DNA of 64,000 nucleotides from contig NW_027182958.1 in assembly GCF_041146395.1 (NCBI RefSeq), positions 62,001 through 126,000 on the forward strand, given 5' to 3'. The translations under genes and the position numbers were made by a program. Shown here one piece after another: positions 1-13,656 of the stretch. Each line of letters begins with the position of its first letter. Position 1 is the first letter of the stretch. The notes under the pieces are model-generated. The model made no database searches, was not told the origin of the DNA, and saw nothing but the letters and a program-made list of their open reading frames with translations. This stretch comes from Eulemur rufifrons. Lineage: Eukaryota > Chordata > Mammalia > Primates > Lemuridae.

Positions 1-813
1 AGCCCTTAACCCTAACACTAACCTTTAACGCTAACCATGAACCCTTACACTAACCCTAACCCTAACCCTTAATTCTAATCCTAACTGCTAGCCATAACCT
101 TATCACCTAAACCCTAACCCTAATTCTAAACTGCTAACCATAACCTTAACCCTACAAACAACCATAACAGTAACCCTAACCCTAAATGCTAACCCTAACC
201 CTATGAATAAACATAACCATAACACTTGGTCCTTAACCCTAACCCTAACCCCTAACCCTAAACTTAACCCTTAACCCTGATCCTAATGCTAACAATTAAA
301 CCTAACCCTAAATCTTAACCCTAACACTAACCCTGACCCTAACGCCTAGACCTAACCCTAACAGTAACCCTAACACCTAACCCCAACCCTAACCACTAAT
401 GCTAACCCTAACACTGAACCCTAAACGTAACCCTAAGCCTAACCCTTAAACGTAACTCTATCCCTAATCCATAACCCTAAACCTAACTGTTAACCGTCAC
501 CCTAACCTTTAGCTTGGACCGTAACTCTATCCCTTAAACCTAACCATAACCCTTAACGCTAACCCTAAGCCTTAACCCTTAACCCTAATCCTATCCCTTA
601 ACACTAACCCTAGCCATAACCCCCTAACCCTAACACTAACCCCAACCCTAAATCTAACACTTGCCCCTAACCCAACCCTAACCCCTAATCCCAACACTAA
701 CGCTAACACCTAATCCCTTCCCCTAACCCCTAACTCTCACTCGAACACTAACCCCTAACTCTCACTCGAACACTATCCCCTAACCCCAAACACCTAACCC
801 TAACCATAACACT
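1..813 (+). repeat. Degenerate telomere-type repeat without cassette
   Basis: Only CCCTAA-like hexamers with many single-base variants and some longer variants. The last 120 bp (TAACCCCTAACTCTCACTCGAAC and similar words) is the usual lead-in to a B cassette, also seen just before 5,199 and 11,727. Confidence 0.85.
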
Positions 814-1000
814 AATTCTCACAGTTCTTCCATTCTCAGAGTTAAGCAAGTCTACAATACAGCCATGCCATGAGTGAGAAGAGGCTCTGCCTGAGTCCTG
901 CATGTAGGTCTGGGCCCAAGGCCCAGGGTACGATGGTGTGGTGTCACAGCGACCCATTCCACACCCTTCAAACCATAGATTACACAGTTTTGTGCCCTTA
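814..1000 (+). repeat. Cassette B1
   Basis: B-type cassette: it opens ATTCTCACAGTTCTTCCATT, continues CAGAGTTAAGCAAG and CTACAATACAGCCATGCCATG, and ends near TTTTGTGCCCTTAAACTAAC. The words GGGCCCAAGGCCCAGG and GCGACCCATTCCACACCC place it in the same B subfamily as the cassettes at 5,199, 26,599, 28,418 and 61,188. Confidence 0.88.
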
Positions 1001-1500
1001 AACTAACAGCTAAACATAAGCCCTAACACTAACCCTAATCCCTAACACTAAACCTAAGCCCTGACCCTAATGCCCAACACTAACACTAAACCCTTACACT
1101 AAACCTAACCCATAAGCCTAACCCCTAAACGTAACCCTAACCATGAACACTAAACCTAACACTAACACCTAACCTGAACCATAAAACAACACTCACCCTA
1201 AACCTAAGATGAACCCTTTACCCTAAACCTAACCCCTAACCCTAACACTTAAACTTAACCCTCACATCAACGCTTAAACCTAACCGTAATCCTAATCTTT
1301 AACCCTAAACATAACACTTAACCCCTACCCTGTACCACACCCTAACCCCTAACCTTAACCCTCACCCTAAACCTTAACCCTAAACCTAACTGTAACTGTA
1401 AACCTAAGACTAACGTTTAACCCTAACTGCTAATCCTAAGCCCTCACCCTAACACTAACTTTCATCACTACCCTAACCATAAGCCTAACCCTAAATGTAA

Positions 1501-1705
1501 TTCTCAGACATCTTGATTTCTCAGAGTATAGAAAGTCTACATTCCTCCCATGCCATGCGTGAAAGGATGCTCTGCCACAGTGTCCTGCATGAAACCCAGG
1601 GGCCCATACACAGCATACGATAGAGTGGTTTCCCGGGGACTATCCCAGTCCCCTAAGCCCACCGCCAAGTGCACACAGGGCCTGTGCTCTAAGCATAAAC
1701 ACTAC
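1501..1705 (+). repeat. Cassette A1
   Basis: A-type cassette: TTCTCAGACATCTTGATTTC, then CAGAGTATAGAAAGTCTACA, CCCATGCCATGCGTGAAAGG, CCTGCATGAAACCCAGGGGC, and the closing AAGCATAAACACTACC. It starts the first run of consecutive A cassettes (about 890-bp spacing). Confidence 0.9.
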
Positions 1706-2382
1706 CACCCACCCATAACCTTAACCCTGAACGTAACACCTAACTCTGATCCTGTTGCTCACCTTAACATGTAAACCTCGCTGTAACCCTAACTTTAATT
1801 CCTTATTCTAAGGTTAATGCATAACACTTACCCTGAGAACAACCCCTATCACATAATACTAACCCTAACTGCTGGCCATAACAGTAACACTTAATATTTA
1901 ACACTAATTCTAAACTGCTAATCCTAACCTTAACCCTGCCAACAACCATAACACTAACCCTAACCCTAACCCATTATAATAACCCTACATCTTAAAATAA
2001 CCCAAACCCTTAACCCTTAACCCTAACCCTAACCCCTATCACTAACCATAACATTAAATCTAACCCCAAAACTAACATGAACCCTTAACCCTAACCCTAA
2101 CCCCTAACCCTAACACTTAACCTTAACCCTAACCATTAACACTCACACTAACACTTAACCATAACCCTAACCCTTATCTTTAACACTAAACCTAAAACTT
2201 CACCCTTATCCTGTACCAAACCCTAACCCCTAATCTTAAGATTCACCCTAAGCCTAACTGTAACTGTTAAATGTAACACTCACCTTTAACACTAACCCTA
2301 ACTCTATCCCCTAACCCTAAGCCCTCACCCTAACACTAACTTTCATCCCTAATCCTAACCATAATCGTAACCCTGAATCTAA

Positions 2383-2586
2383 TTCTCAGACTTCTTGCTT
2401 TCTCAGAGTTTAGAAAGCCTACAATCATCCCATGCCATGTGTGAAAGGAGGCTCTGCCACTGTGTCCTGCATGAAACCCAGGGGCCCATACCCAGCGTAC
2501 GTTAGAGTGGTCTCCCGGGGACAATCCTAGACACCTAACCCCCCTGCCTAGTGGAGACAGGGACTGTGCGCTAAGCATAAACACTT
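2383..2586 (+). repeat. Cassette A2
   Basis: A type, 882 bp after A1. It carries GGTCTCCCGGGGACAATCC and GTGGAGACAGGGACTG. A 102-codon open frame on the - strand crosses it only because the cassette and its lead-in happen to lack stops. Confidence 0.9.
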
Positions 2587-3274
2587 CCCCTAACCCATAT
2601 CCCCAACCCTGAACATAACACCTTACCCTGATCCTATTGCTCACCTTAACAACTAGACCTCACTGTAACGCTAGTTTTAACCCCTTATCCCAACGTTAAT
2701 GCATGGCACTTACCTTGAGAACAAACCCTATACCATATTTCTAAGCCTAACTCCTAGCCATAACCGTAATACCTAATCCCTAACCCTAATTCTAAACCAC
2801 TAACCTTAACCTTAACCATGCAAATAACCCTAACACTATTTCTAACCCTAACCCCTAATCCTACCCTATGCCTAAAAGTAACCCTAACTCTAATCCTTAA
2901 CCCTAACCCTAATCCCTAACGCTAACCATAACACTTAACTCTAACCCTAAACCTAAAACGGACCCTTAACCCTACCCCTACCCATAACCCTGACCCTTAA
3001 CCTTAACCCTAACCGTTAACGCTCACAGTTACCCTTAACACTAACCCTAATGTTAATCTTTAACCCTAAACCAAACACTTAACCCTTACCCTGTTGCAAA
3101 CCCTCAACCCTAACCTTAACCCTCACCCTAAAACTTAGCCCTAAACCTATCTGTAACCATTAAACCTAACACTAAAGTTTAACCCTAACCATAACCCTAA
3201 AACCTAACCCTATGCCGTCAACCTAACGTTAACCTTCGTCCCTAACCATAACCATAATCCTAACCCTAAATCTA

Positions 3275-3480
3275 ATTCTCAGACTTCTTGCTTTTTCAGA
3301 GTTTCGAAAGCCTACAATCCACCCATGCCATGCGTGAAAGGAGGATCTGTCACTGTGTGTGGCATGAAACCCAGGGGCCCATATCCAGCATACGATAGAG
3401 TGGGTTTCTGGCGACTATCCCAGCCCCCTAAACCCCCTTCTAGTGCAGAAAGAGCCCGTGGCCTAAGCATAAACACTACC
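3275..3480 (+). repeat. Cassette A3
   Basis: A type, 892 bp after A2. It has CTTTTTCAGAGTTTCGAAAG and GTGTGTGGCATGAAACCC as private changes. Confidence 0.9.
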
Positions 3481-4164
3481 CGTCACCCATAACCCTAACC
3501 CTGAACATAACACCTAACCCTGATCCTATTGCTCACCTTAACACATAAACCTCACCGTAACCCTAACTTTAACCCCTTATCCTAATGTTAATGCATAGCA
3601 CTTACCCTGAGAACAGCCCCTGTCCCATAATTCTAACCCTACTCCTCGCCATAACCATAACACCTAATCACTAAACTTAATTCTTATCCGCTAACCCTAA
3701 CCTTAACCCGACCAAGAACCCTAACAAAACCCTAACCCTAACCCCTAATCCTAACCTTAAGTCTAAAAATAACCCTAACCCTTAACGCTTAACCCGAACC
3801 CTCACCACTAACACTAACCATAACACTTAACTCTAACCCTAAACCCAACACGAACCCTTAACGCTAACCTAACCCCTAACCCTAACCCTTAATCTTACAC
3901 CTAACCATTAACCCTGACACTAACCCTTAACTCTAACCCTAATCCTAATCTTTAACCCCAAACCTAACACAACCCTAACCCTGTACCTAACCCTAACCTA
4001 TAACCTTAACCCTCACCCTAAAACTTAACCCTAAACCTAACTGTAACCGCTAAACTTAACACTAACCTTTAACCCTAACTCTAACCCTAATACCTATCCC
4101 TAAGCCCTCACCACAAGACTAAACTTCATCCCTGACCCTAGCCATAATCCTAACCCTACATCTA

Positions 4165-4370
4165 ATTCTCAGACTTTTTGCTTTCTCAGAGTTTTAAACG
4201 CCTACAATACTCCCATGCCATGTGTGAAAGGAGGCACTGCCACAGTGTACTACATGAAACTCAGAGTCCCATACCCAGCATACTATAGAGTGGGTTCCCA
4301 GCGTCAATGGCAGCCCCCAACCGCCTCGTCTAGTGCAGGCAGGGCCCGTGACCTAAGCATAAACACTACC
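4165..4370 (+). repeat. Cassette A4
   Basis: A type, 890 bp after A3. It is more divergent, with GTTTTAAACGCCTACAATAC and GTACTACATGAAACTCAGAG. It is the last of the first A-only run. Confidence 0.88.
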
Positions 4371-5198
4371 ACTCACACATAACCCTAACCCTAAACATAA
4401 CACCTAACCCTGATCCTATTGCTCACATTAATACATAAACCTGACCGTAACCTTAACTTGAACCCCTTAACCTAACGTTAATGCATAACACTTATCCTGA
4501 GAACAACCCTTATCACTTAATTCTAAGCCTATATCCTAGCCATAACCATAACACCTAATCCCCAATCCTAGTTCTAAACCGCTAACCCTAATCTTAAGCC
4601 TACAAACAACCCGAACAATAAACCTAACCCTAACTGCTAACCCTAAACCTGCGCCTAAAAAATAACCATAACACTTGACCCTTAATCCAAACACTAACCC
4701 CTAACCCTAACCCTTAAACCTGATCCAAATCCTAACCATTAAACCTAACCCTTACTCTTAACCCTAACACTACCTTTACCCTAACACCTAGACCTAACCC
4801 TAAGAGTAACCCTAACTCCTAAATTTAACCCTAACCCCTAATGCTAACCCTAACCCTGAACCCTAAACCTAACCATAACACTAACCCTTAAAACTAACTC
4901 TATCCTAACCCATAACCCTAACCCTAACCGTTAAATCTCACCCTTACCCTTAACTCTGAGCATAACCCTAACGCTTAGCCCTAACCCTAACCCTAAGCCT
5001 TAACCCTTAACTGTAATCCTATCCCTTAACCATAAATCTAACCCTAACACTAACCCCAAACCTAAATCTAACCCTAGCCCCTAACCCAACCCTAACACCT
5101 AACCCCTAACCATAACACTAACCCGAATCCCTAATCCCTAACCCTCACTCGAATACTAACCCCTAACCCCAAACCCCTAACCATAACCATAACCCTAA

Positions 5199-5390
5199 TT
5201 CTCATACTTCTTCCATTCTCAGAGTTAAGAAAGCCTACAATACAGCCATGCCATGAGTGAGAAGAGGCTCCGTCTGAGTCCTGCATGTAGGTCTGGGCCG
5301 AAGGCCCAGGGTACGATGGTGTTGTGTCACGGCGACCCATTCTGCACCCTTCTCACCATAGATTAAACAGGTCATGTGCCCTTAAGCTAA
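5199..5390 (+). repeat. Cassette B2
   Basis: B type with GTTAAGAAAGCCTACAATAC and CGACCCATTCTGCACCCTTC, same subfamily as B1. From here to about 18.7 kb, A and B cassettes mostly alternate. Confidence 0.9.
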
Positions 5391-5904
5391 CCTCTAAATC
5401 TAAGCCCTAACACTAACCCTAACCCCTCACCCTAAACTTAAGCCCTGACTCTAACGCCCAACACTAACACTAAACCCTTACCCTAATCATAACCCGTAAC
5501 CCTAACACCTAAAGATAACCTTCACCATGAACCCTAAACCTAACCCTAACACCTAACCCTACATAGCACTTAACTCTAAACCTAAACCTAACACGAACCC
5601 TTCACCCTAACCCTAAACCGTAACCCTAACACTTAATCTTAACCTTAATTGTTAAACCTGATCGTAACCCTTAAATCTAACCCTAATCCTAATCTTTAAC
5701 CCTAAACCTAACACTTAACCCTTACCCTGTACCAAAATCTAACCCCTAACCTTAGCCCTAACACTAAACCGTAACCCTAAGGCTAATTGTAACCATTAAA
5801 CTGAACACTAACCTTTAACCCTAACCCTAACCCCTAACCCTAAGCCCTCACCCTAACACTAACTTTCATCCCTAATCCTAACCATAATCCTAACCCTGAA
5901 TCTA

Positions 5905-6112
5905 ATTCTCAGACTTCTTGCTTTCTCAGAGTTTAGAAAGCCTACAATCCTCCCATGCCATGTGTGAAAGGAGGCTCTGCCACTGTGTTCTGCATGAAAC
6001 CCAGGGGCCCATACCCAGCATATGATAGAGTGGGCTCATGGTGACAATCCCAGCCCTGTAACCTGCCCCCGCCTTGTGCAGACAGGGCACGTGCCCTAAG
6101 CATAAACACTAC
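5905..6112 (+). repeat. Cassette A5
   Basis: A type. The usual GCGTACGATAG is GCATATGATAG here, so both CpGs have become CpA or TpG. It is followed directly by hexamer repeat without the usual GATCCTATTGCTCACC tail. Confidence 0.9.
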
Positions 6113-6627
6113 CCCTAAGTCATAATCCTAACCCTAACCATTAACCCTCACCCTAACCCTAGCCCTTAACCCTAACACTAACACTTTACCCTAACACTAA
6201 GCCTAACAATTAAACCTAATCCTATCACTTACCCCTAACCCTAACCCCTGAACGTAACCCTAACAATCAACCCTAAACCATAACACTTAACTATAACCCA
6301 AAACGTAACACGAACCCTTAACCTTAAACCTAACACCCAACCGGGACCCTTAACCTTAACCCTAATCATTAACCCTCACATTAACCCTTAACCCTAACCC
6401 TAATACCAATTTTTAACCCTAAACCTAACACTTAACCATAACCATGTACCAAACCCTAACCCCTAAACTTAACCCACACCCTAATACTTAACCCTAAACC
6501 TAACTGTAACCGTTAAACCTAACACTAACTTTAACCCTAACTCTAACGCTAACACCTAACCCTAAACCCTCACCCTAAGACTAACCTTCATCCCTTACAC
6601 TAACCATAATCCTAACCCTAAATCTAA

Positions 6628-6832
6628 TTCTCAGAATTCTTAATTTCTCAGAAATTTGAAAGCCTACAATCCTCCCAAGCCATGCGTGAAAGGAGGCTCT
6701 GGCACAGTACCCTGCATGAAACCCAGGGGCGCATACCCAGCGTATGATACAGTGGGTTCCTGACGACAATCGCACCCCCTGACCCCCCGGTCTAGTGCAG
6801 GTAGGGCCCGTGCCCTAAGCATAAACACTACC
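6628..6832 (+). repeat. Cassette A6
   Basis: A type with TTCTTAATTTCTCAGAAATT and CAAGCCATGCGTGAAAGG. It is followed by the full conserved tail, including ATTGCTCACCTT. Confidence 0.9.
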
Positions 6833-7585
6833 CCTCACCCATAAACCTAACCCTGAACATACAACCTAACCCTGATCCTATTGCTCACCTTAAAACGTAA
6901 ACCTAACATTAACCCTAATTTTAACCACTTATCCTAACGTTAATGCATAACACTTACCCTGAGAACAAACCCTATTCCTTAATTCTAAGCCTAACTCCTA
7001 GCCATAACATAACACCTAATCTCTAACCCTAATTCTAAACCGCTAACACTAGCCTTAACCCTGCCAAAAACCCTAACACTAACCCTAACCCTAACCCCTA
7101 ACCCTAACCCTAACCCTTAATCCTGATCCTAATCCTAAAAATAAAGCCTAACCCAGCTCTTAACCCTTATCCTAACGTCTAGACCTAATGTTAAGAGTAA
7201 ACCTAACCCCTAATCCTAACCCTAACCCATAATGCTAACAGTAACCCTGAAACCTAAACCTAACCCTTAAACCTAACTCTATCCCTAACACATAACCCTA
7301 ACACTAACCATTAACCCACACCCTATCCCTTAACACTGACCATAACCCTAACACTTAACTCTAACCCTAGCCCTTAACGCTGACACTAAGCCTTAACCCA
7401 TAACTATTAACCCTAATCCAATCCCTTAACCTTAACTCTAACCTTAACCCCTAACCTTAAACCTAACCCTAACCCCACCCCTAAATCTAACGCTAGCACC
7501 TAACCCAAGCCTAACACCAAACCCCTAACCCTAACACTAACCCTAACCCCTAATCCCTAACCCCTAACCCTAACCAAAACCCTAA

Positions 7586-7775
7586 TTCTCACACTTCTTC
7601 CATTCTCAGAGTTAGGCAAGCCTACAATAGAGCCATGCCATGCATGAGAAGAAGCTCCGCATGAGTCCTGTATGTAGGTCTTGGCCCAAGGCCCAGGATA
7701 AGATGGTGTGGTGTCACGGCGCTCCTGTCCACACCATTCTAACCATAGATTAAACAGGTCCTGTGACCATAATCT
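7586..7775 (+). repeat. Cassette B3
   Basis: B type with CTTGGCCCAAGGCCCAGG and a GTCC-ACACC segment. It is the first of the subfamily B3-B10 that alternates with A cassettes in a two-part unit of about 1.7 kb. Confidence 0.9.
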
Positions 7776-8254
7776 AACCTCTAAACCTCAGCCCTAACAC
7801 TAACCCTAACCCCTAACCCTAACGTTAACCCCTAACCCTAACACTAACCCCTAAACATAATGCTAACCTTGAACCCTAAACCTAACCCTATGCCCTAATC
7901 ATAACCATAAAACTTAACCCTAACCCTAAACCTAACATGAACACTTAAACCTAACCCTAACCCCTAACCCTAACACGGAACCTTAACCATAACCATTAAC
8001 CCTCACACTAACCCTTAATGCTAACCCTAATCTTAATGTTTAACCCTAATCCTAACACTTCAACCTAGCCCTGTACCAAACCCTAACCCCTGATCTTAAC
8101 CCTAATCCTAAAGCTTAACCATAAACCTAACTGTAACCGTTAAACCTAATACTAAACTTTATCCCTAACCCTAACCCTAACCGCTAGCCCTAAGCCCTCA
8201 CCCTAACACTAACCTTCATCCTTAACCCTAATCATAATCCTAACCCTAAATCTA

Positions 8255-8460
8255 ATTCTCAGATTTCTTTCTCTCTCAGAATTTAGAAAGCCTACAATCC
8301 TCTCATGCCATGCGTGAAAGGAGGCCCTGTCACAGTGTCCTGCATGAAACCCAGGGGCCCATACCCAGAGTACAATAGAGTGGGTTCCTGGTGACAATCG
8401 CAGCCCTGAACCCCCCCAACTAGTGCAGACAGGGCCCGTTCCCTAAGCATAAACACTACC
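8255..8460 (+). repeat. Cassette A7
   Basis: A type opening TTCTCAGATTTCTTTCTCTC. The AGATTTCTT form and GCAGCCCTGAACCCCC link it to A11, and in part to A10 and A17. Confidence 0.9.
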
Positions 8461-9292
8461 CTGACCCCTAATCCTAACTCTGAACATAACCCATAACTCT
8501 GATTGCATTGCTCACCTTAAAACGTAAACGTCACTGTAACCCTAAATTTAATCCCCTATCCTAACACTTACCCCCCATGCATAACACTTACCCTGAGAAC
8601 AACCCCTATCCCATAATTCTAAACCTAACTCCTAGCCATAACCATAACACCTAATCCCTAACACTAATTCTAAACCACTAACCCTAACCTTAACCCTACC
8701 AAAAAACCTAACACTAACCCTAACCCCTAATCCTAAACCTATGCGTAAAACTAATCCTAACCCTTAACCCGTAACTCTAACCCCTAACACTCACCCTAAC
8801 TCTTAAACCTGATCCTAATCCTAACAATTAAACTGAACCCTAATTCTTAACCCTAACACTAACAATCACCCTAACGCCTAGACCTAAACCTAACAGTAAC
8901 CATAACCCCTAACCCAACCCTAACCCCTAATGCTAACCGTAACCCTGAACCCTAAACCTAACCCTAACCTTTAAACCTAAGTCTATCCCTAACCAATAAC
9001 CCTAATGCTAACGGTTCACCCTGACCCTAAACCTTAACCCTGAACCTAACGCTAACACTTAACCCTAAACCTAACCCTTAACCATAACCCTAAGCCTAAC
9101 ACTTAACCCTGATCCTAATCCTTAAACCTAAGCCTAATCCCTAACCCTAACCCTAACCCCAACGCTAAACCTAACCCTAGCCCCAAACTCAACCCTAACA
9201 CCTAACCCCTAACCCTAACACTAACCCTAACCTCTAATCACCCCTAACCCTCAATCTAAACCCTTACCCAAAACACTTAACACTAACCCTAA

Positions 9293-9478
9293 TTCTCACA
9301 CTTTTTCCATTCTCAGAGTTAACCAAGCCTACAATACAGCCATGCCATGCGTGAGAAGAGGCTCTGCCTGAGTCCTGCATGTAGGTCTTGGACCAAGGCC
9401 CAGGGCACGATGGTGTGGTGTCATGGCGACCCTATCCATGCCCCTCTCACCATAGATTAAACAGGTCCGGTGTCCTTC
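9293..9478 (+). repeat. Cassette B4
   Basis: B type with CTTTTTCCATTCTCAGAG and GTTAACCAAGCCTACAATAC. Unusually it is followed by another B cassette (B5) with no A cassette between. Confidence 0.9.
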
Positions 9479-9992
9479 ATCTAACTGCTAAACCTCAGCC
9501 CGAACACTAACACTAAACCTAACCCTAAACCTAACCCCTAACCCTAACATTAACCCCTAAACATAACAGTAACCATGAACCCTAAACCTAACCCTATCCC
9601 CTAATAATAACCATAACACTTAACTCTAACCCAAAACCTAACATGAACCCTTAACAATAACCCTAACCCCTAACAATAACGCTTAACCTTAACCCTAACC
9701 GTTAACCCTGACACTAACCCTGACTCTGACACAATCCCTAACACTAAACCCTAACACTATCCCTTAATCCTAACCCTAAGCCTAACCCTTAAACCTAATC
9801 GTATGCCTTAACCCTAACCCCTAACCCTAACCCTAGCAGTAGCTCGAACCCTTAACGTAACTCCAGCCCCTAACCCAACCCTAACTCCTAACCTTAACCC
9901 TAATATTCACCCTAATCCCTAATCCCTAACACCTAACCCTCTCTCTAACCTTAACCCCTAACCCCAAACCCCTAACCCTAAACCTAACCCTA

Positions 9993-10180
9993 ATTCTCAC
10001 ACTTCCTCCATAATCAGAGTTAAGCAAGCCCACAATACAGCAATGCCATGTGTGAGATGAGGCTCCGCCTGAGTGATGCATGTAGGTCTTGTCCCAAGGC
10101 CCAGGGTATGATGGTGTGGTGTCACGGCAACCTTGTCTTCACCCCTCTTACCATAGATTAAACAGGTCCTGTGCCCTTAA
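9993..10180 (+). repeat. Cassette B5
   Basis: B type with the diagnostic changes CCATAATCAGAGTT, CAGCAATGCCATGTGTGAG and CTTGTCTTCACCCCTCTTAC. All three recur in B9, 6.85 kb downstream, which marks a duplicated block. Confidence 0.9.
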
Positions 10181-10719
10181 AGTAACCAATAAATCTCAGC
10201 CCTAACACTGACCCTAACCCCTCACCCTAAACCTAAACACTGACCCTAAAGCCCAACACTAACTCTAAAACCTTACCCTAAACGTAACCCCTAACCCTAA
10301 CGCTAATGCCTAAAGGTAACCCTAACCATGAACCCTAAACCTAACCCGAACCTCTAACCCTAACCACAACACTTAATTCTAATCCTAAACCTAACACGAA
10401 CTCTTAACCCTAACCCTAAAACGTAACACTAACTCTTAACCTTAACACTAACTGTTAACCCTCACATTAACCATTAAACCTAACCCTAATCCTAATCTTT
10501 AACCCTAAACCTATCACTTAACCTTAACACTGTACCAAACCCTAACCCTTAACCCCTAACTTTAGCCGTAACAATAAACCTTAACCCTAAACTTAACTGT
10601 AACCGTTAAACCTAAAACTAATTTTTAACCCTGACGAAACCCTAACCCTAACCCTAAGCCCTCACCCTAACACTAACCTTCATCCCTAAACCCAACCACA
10701 ATCCTAACCCTAAATATAA

Positions 10720-10921
10720 TTCTGAGACTTCTTGATTTCTCAGAGTTTATAAAGCCTACAATCCGCCCATGCCATGTGTGAAAGGAGGCTCTGCCACTGT
10801 GTCCTACTTGAAACCCAGGGTACATCCCCAGTGTAAAAGGGAGTGGGTTCTCAGTGACAAGCCCAGCCCCCTAAACCCCCCGGCTAATGCAGACATGGCT
10901 GGTGCCCTAAGCATAAACAGT
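10720..10921 (+). repeat. Cassette A8
   Basis: A type with TCTGAGACTTCTTG, GAGTTTATAAAGCC and CCTACTTGAAACCCAGGG. It shares these changes with A12, 6.84 kb away. Confidence 0.88.
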
Positions 10922-11726
10922 ACTCCTCACCCATAACTCAAACCTTGAACATAACACCTAACCCTGATCCTGTTGCTCACCTTAGAATGTAAACCTCACC
11001 ATAACGCTAACTTTAAGCTCCTATCCTAACTTTAATGCATAACACTTACCCTGAGAACAACCTCTATGCCTAAATTCTAAACATAACTCCTAGCCATAAC
11101 TGTAACACCTAATCCCTAACCCTAATTCTAAAACGCTAACCCAAACTTTAACATACCAACAAATCTAACTAACCCTAACCCTAAACGTATGCCTAAAAAT
11201 AACCCTAACCCCTAACCCTAACTCGTAACCCTTATCCTAATCCTAACAATTAAACAAAACCCTAACTCTTACCCTAACACTAATATCCTAAAGCCTAGAC
11301 AGAACCCTAACAGTAACCCTAACACCTAAACCTAACCATAACACTTAATGCTAACCCTAACCCTGAACTCTAAACCTAACCCTAACTCTTAAACCTAAGT
11401 CTATCCGTAACCCATAAACCTAACCCTAATCATTAACCCTGACCCTAACCCTTAACCCTGACCCTAATGCTAACATTTAACCCTAACCCTAACCCTTAAC
11501 CCTAACCCTAAGCCTAACCCTTAACCCTAATCCTATCCCTTAACCCTAACCCTAAACCATAACCCTAACCCTAAACCCCACACTAAACCTAACCCTAGCC
11601 CCTAACCCAACCCTAACACCTAACCCCCAACCCTAACACTAACACTAACCCATAATCCCTATCCCCTAACCCTCACTCGAACTCCAACCCCTAACCCCAA
11701 ACCCCTAATCTTAACCCTAACCCTAA

Positions 11727-11915
11727 TTCTCACACTTCTTCCATTCTCAGAGTCAACCAAGCCTACAATACAGCCATGCCATGCGTGAGAAGAGACTCTG
11801 CCTCAGTCCTGCATGTAGGTCTTGGCCCAAGGCCCAGGGTACGATGCTGTGGTGTTACAGCGACCCTGTCTGCACATCTCTCACCATAGATTAAACAGAT
11901 CCTGTGCCCTTAAAC
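11727..11915 (+). repeat. Cassette B6
   Basis: B type with GAGTCAACCAAGCCTACAAT and AGAAGAGACTCTGCCTCAG. It is 1,734 bp after B5. Confidence 0.9.
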
Positions 11916-12438
11916 TAACTGATAATTCTCAGCCCTAACACTAACTCTAAACTCTAACCCTAAACCTAAGCCCTGACCCTAACACCCAACAATAACACTA
12001 AATGCTTACACTAAACCTAACCCAGAACCCTAACCCTAACCCCTAAACATAAGCCTAACCATGAACCCTAAACCTAACCCTATCCCCTAAACATAACAAT
12101 AACACTTAACTCTAACCCTAAACCTAACACGAACCTTTAACCCTAACCATAACCCCTAATGCTAACCCTTAACCTTAACCCTAACAGTTAACCCTCACAC
12201 TGACCCTTATCCCTAACTCAAATCCTAATCTTTACCCAACTTAGCACTTGAACCTCACCCTGTACCAATCTCGAGCCCCTAACCTTAACTGTAAACCTTA
12301 ACCCTAAACCTAACAGTAACTGTTAATCCTAACACTAAATTTAAACCCTAACACTATCCCTAACTCCTAACCCTAAGCCCTCACCCTAACACTTACCTTC
12401 ATCCCTAACCCTAATCACAATTCTAACCCTAAATATAA

Positions 12439-12632
12439 TTCTTAGACTTCTTGCTCTCTCAGAGTTTAGAAAGCCTACAAGTTTAGAAGCCTACAGAGGC
12501 TCTGCCACTGTGTCCTGCATGAAACCCAGTAGCCCATACCCAGCGTACGATAGAGTGGGTTCCCAGCGACAATTGCAACCTGGAATCCACCGCCTAGTGC
12601 AGACAAGGTCCGTGCCCTAAGCATAAACACTA
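12439..12632 (+). repeat. Cassette A9, internally rearranged
   Basis: A type. After GTTTAGAAAGCCTACAA the same word is repeated as GTTTAGAAGCCTACA, and the normal segment TCCTCCCATGCCATGCGTGA is missing. The cassette then resumes at GAGGCTCTGCC. This is a local tandem copy plus deletion unique to this member. Confidence 0.9.
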
Positions 12633-13469
12633 CCCCTCACCCATAAACCTAACCTTGAACATAACACTTAACCCTGATCATATTGCTCACCTTAACACTT
12701 AAACTTCACCTAACCCTAACTTTAACCCCTTTTCCTAACGTTAATGCATAACACTTATGCTGAGAACAACCCCTATCCCTTAATTCTAAACCTAAATCCT
12801 AGCCATAACAGTAACACCTAATCCCTAACCCTAATTCTAAACCGCTAACCCTAACTTTAACCTACCAACAAACCTAACACTAAACCTAACCCCTAACCCT
12901 AAACCTACACCAAAAAATCACCCTAACACTTAACCCTTAACCCTAACCCTAACCCCTAACCCTAACTCTTAACCCTGATACTAATCCTAATACTTAATCC
13001 AAACCCTAACTGTTAACCCTAACACTAACACCCTAATGCCTAGACATAACCCTAACAGTAACCCTAACACCTAAACCTAACCATAACCCTTAATGTAAAC
13101 CCTAACCCTGAACTCTAAACCTAACCCTAACTCTTAAACCTAAGTCTATCCTTAACCCCTAAACCTAACCCTAACCATTAACCCTGACGCTAACCTTTAA
13201 CCCTGACCCTCATGTTAACATTTAACCCTAACCCTAACCCTTAACCCTAACCCTAAGCCTAACACTTAACCCTAATCCAATCCTTTAACCCTAACCCTAA
13301 ACCTAACCCTAAACCCAACGCTAAACCTAACACTAGCCTCTAAGCCAACCCTAACACTTAACCCCTAACCCTAACACTAATCCTACCCCCTAACCCCTAA
13401 CCTATAACCATCACTCTAACCCTAACCCCTAATCCCATTCCCAAAACCCTAACCCTAACACTACCCTAA

Positions 13470-13656
13470 TTCACACACTTCTTCCATTCTCAGACTTAAG
13501 CAAGCCTAAAATACAGCCATGCCATGCCTGAGATGAGGCTCTGCCTGAGTCCTGCATGTAGTTCTTGGCCCAAGGCCCAGGATACGATGGTGTGGTGTCA
13601 CGGCAACCCTGCCTGCACCCCTGTAACCATAGATTAAACAGGTCTTGTGCCCTTAA
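13470..13656 (+). repeat. Cassette B7
   Basis: B type with TTCACACACTTCTTCC, CAGACTTAAGCAAGCC and GCCTGAGATGAGG. It is 1,743 bp after B6. Confidence 0.9.

Noticed and set aside
1..813. True chromosome end at the left edge
   Set aside because: Hexamers are too degenerate and cassettes follow at once. A functional telomere would be long perfect CCCTAA.
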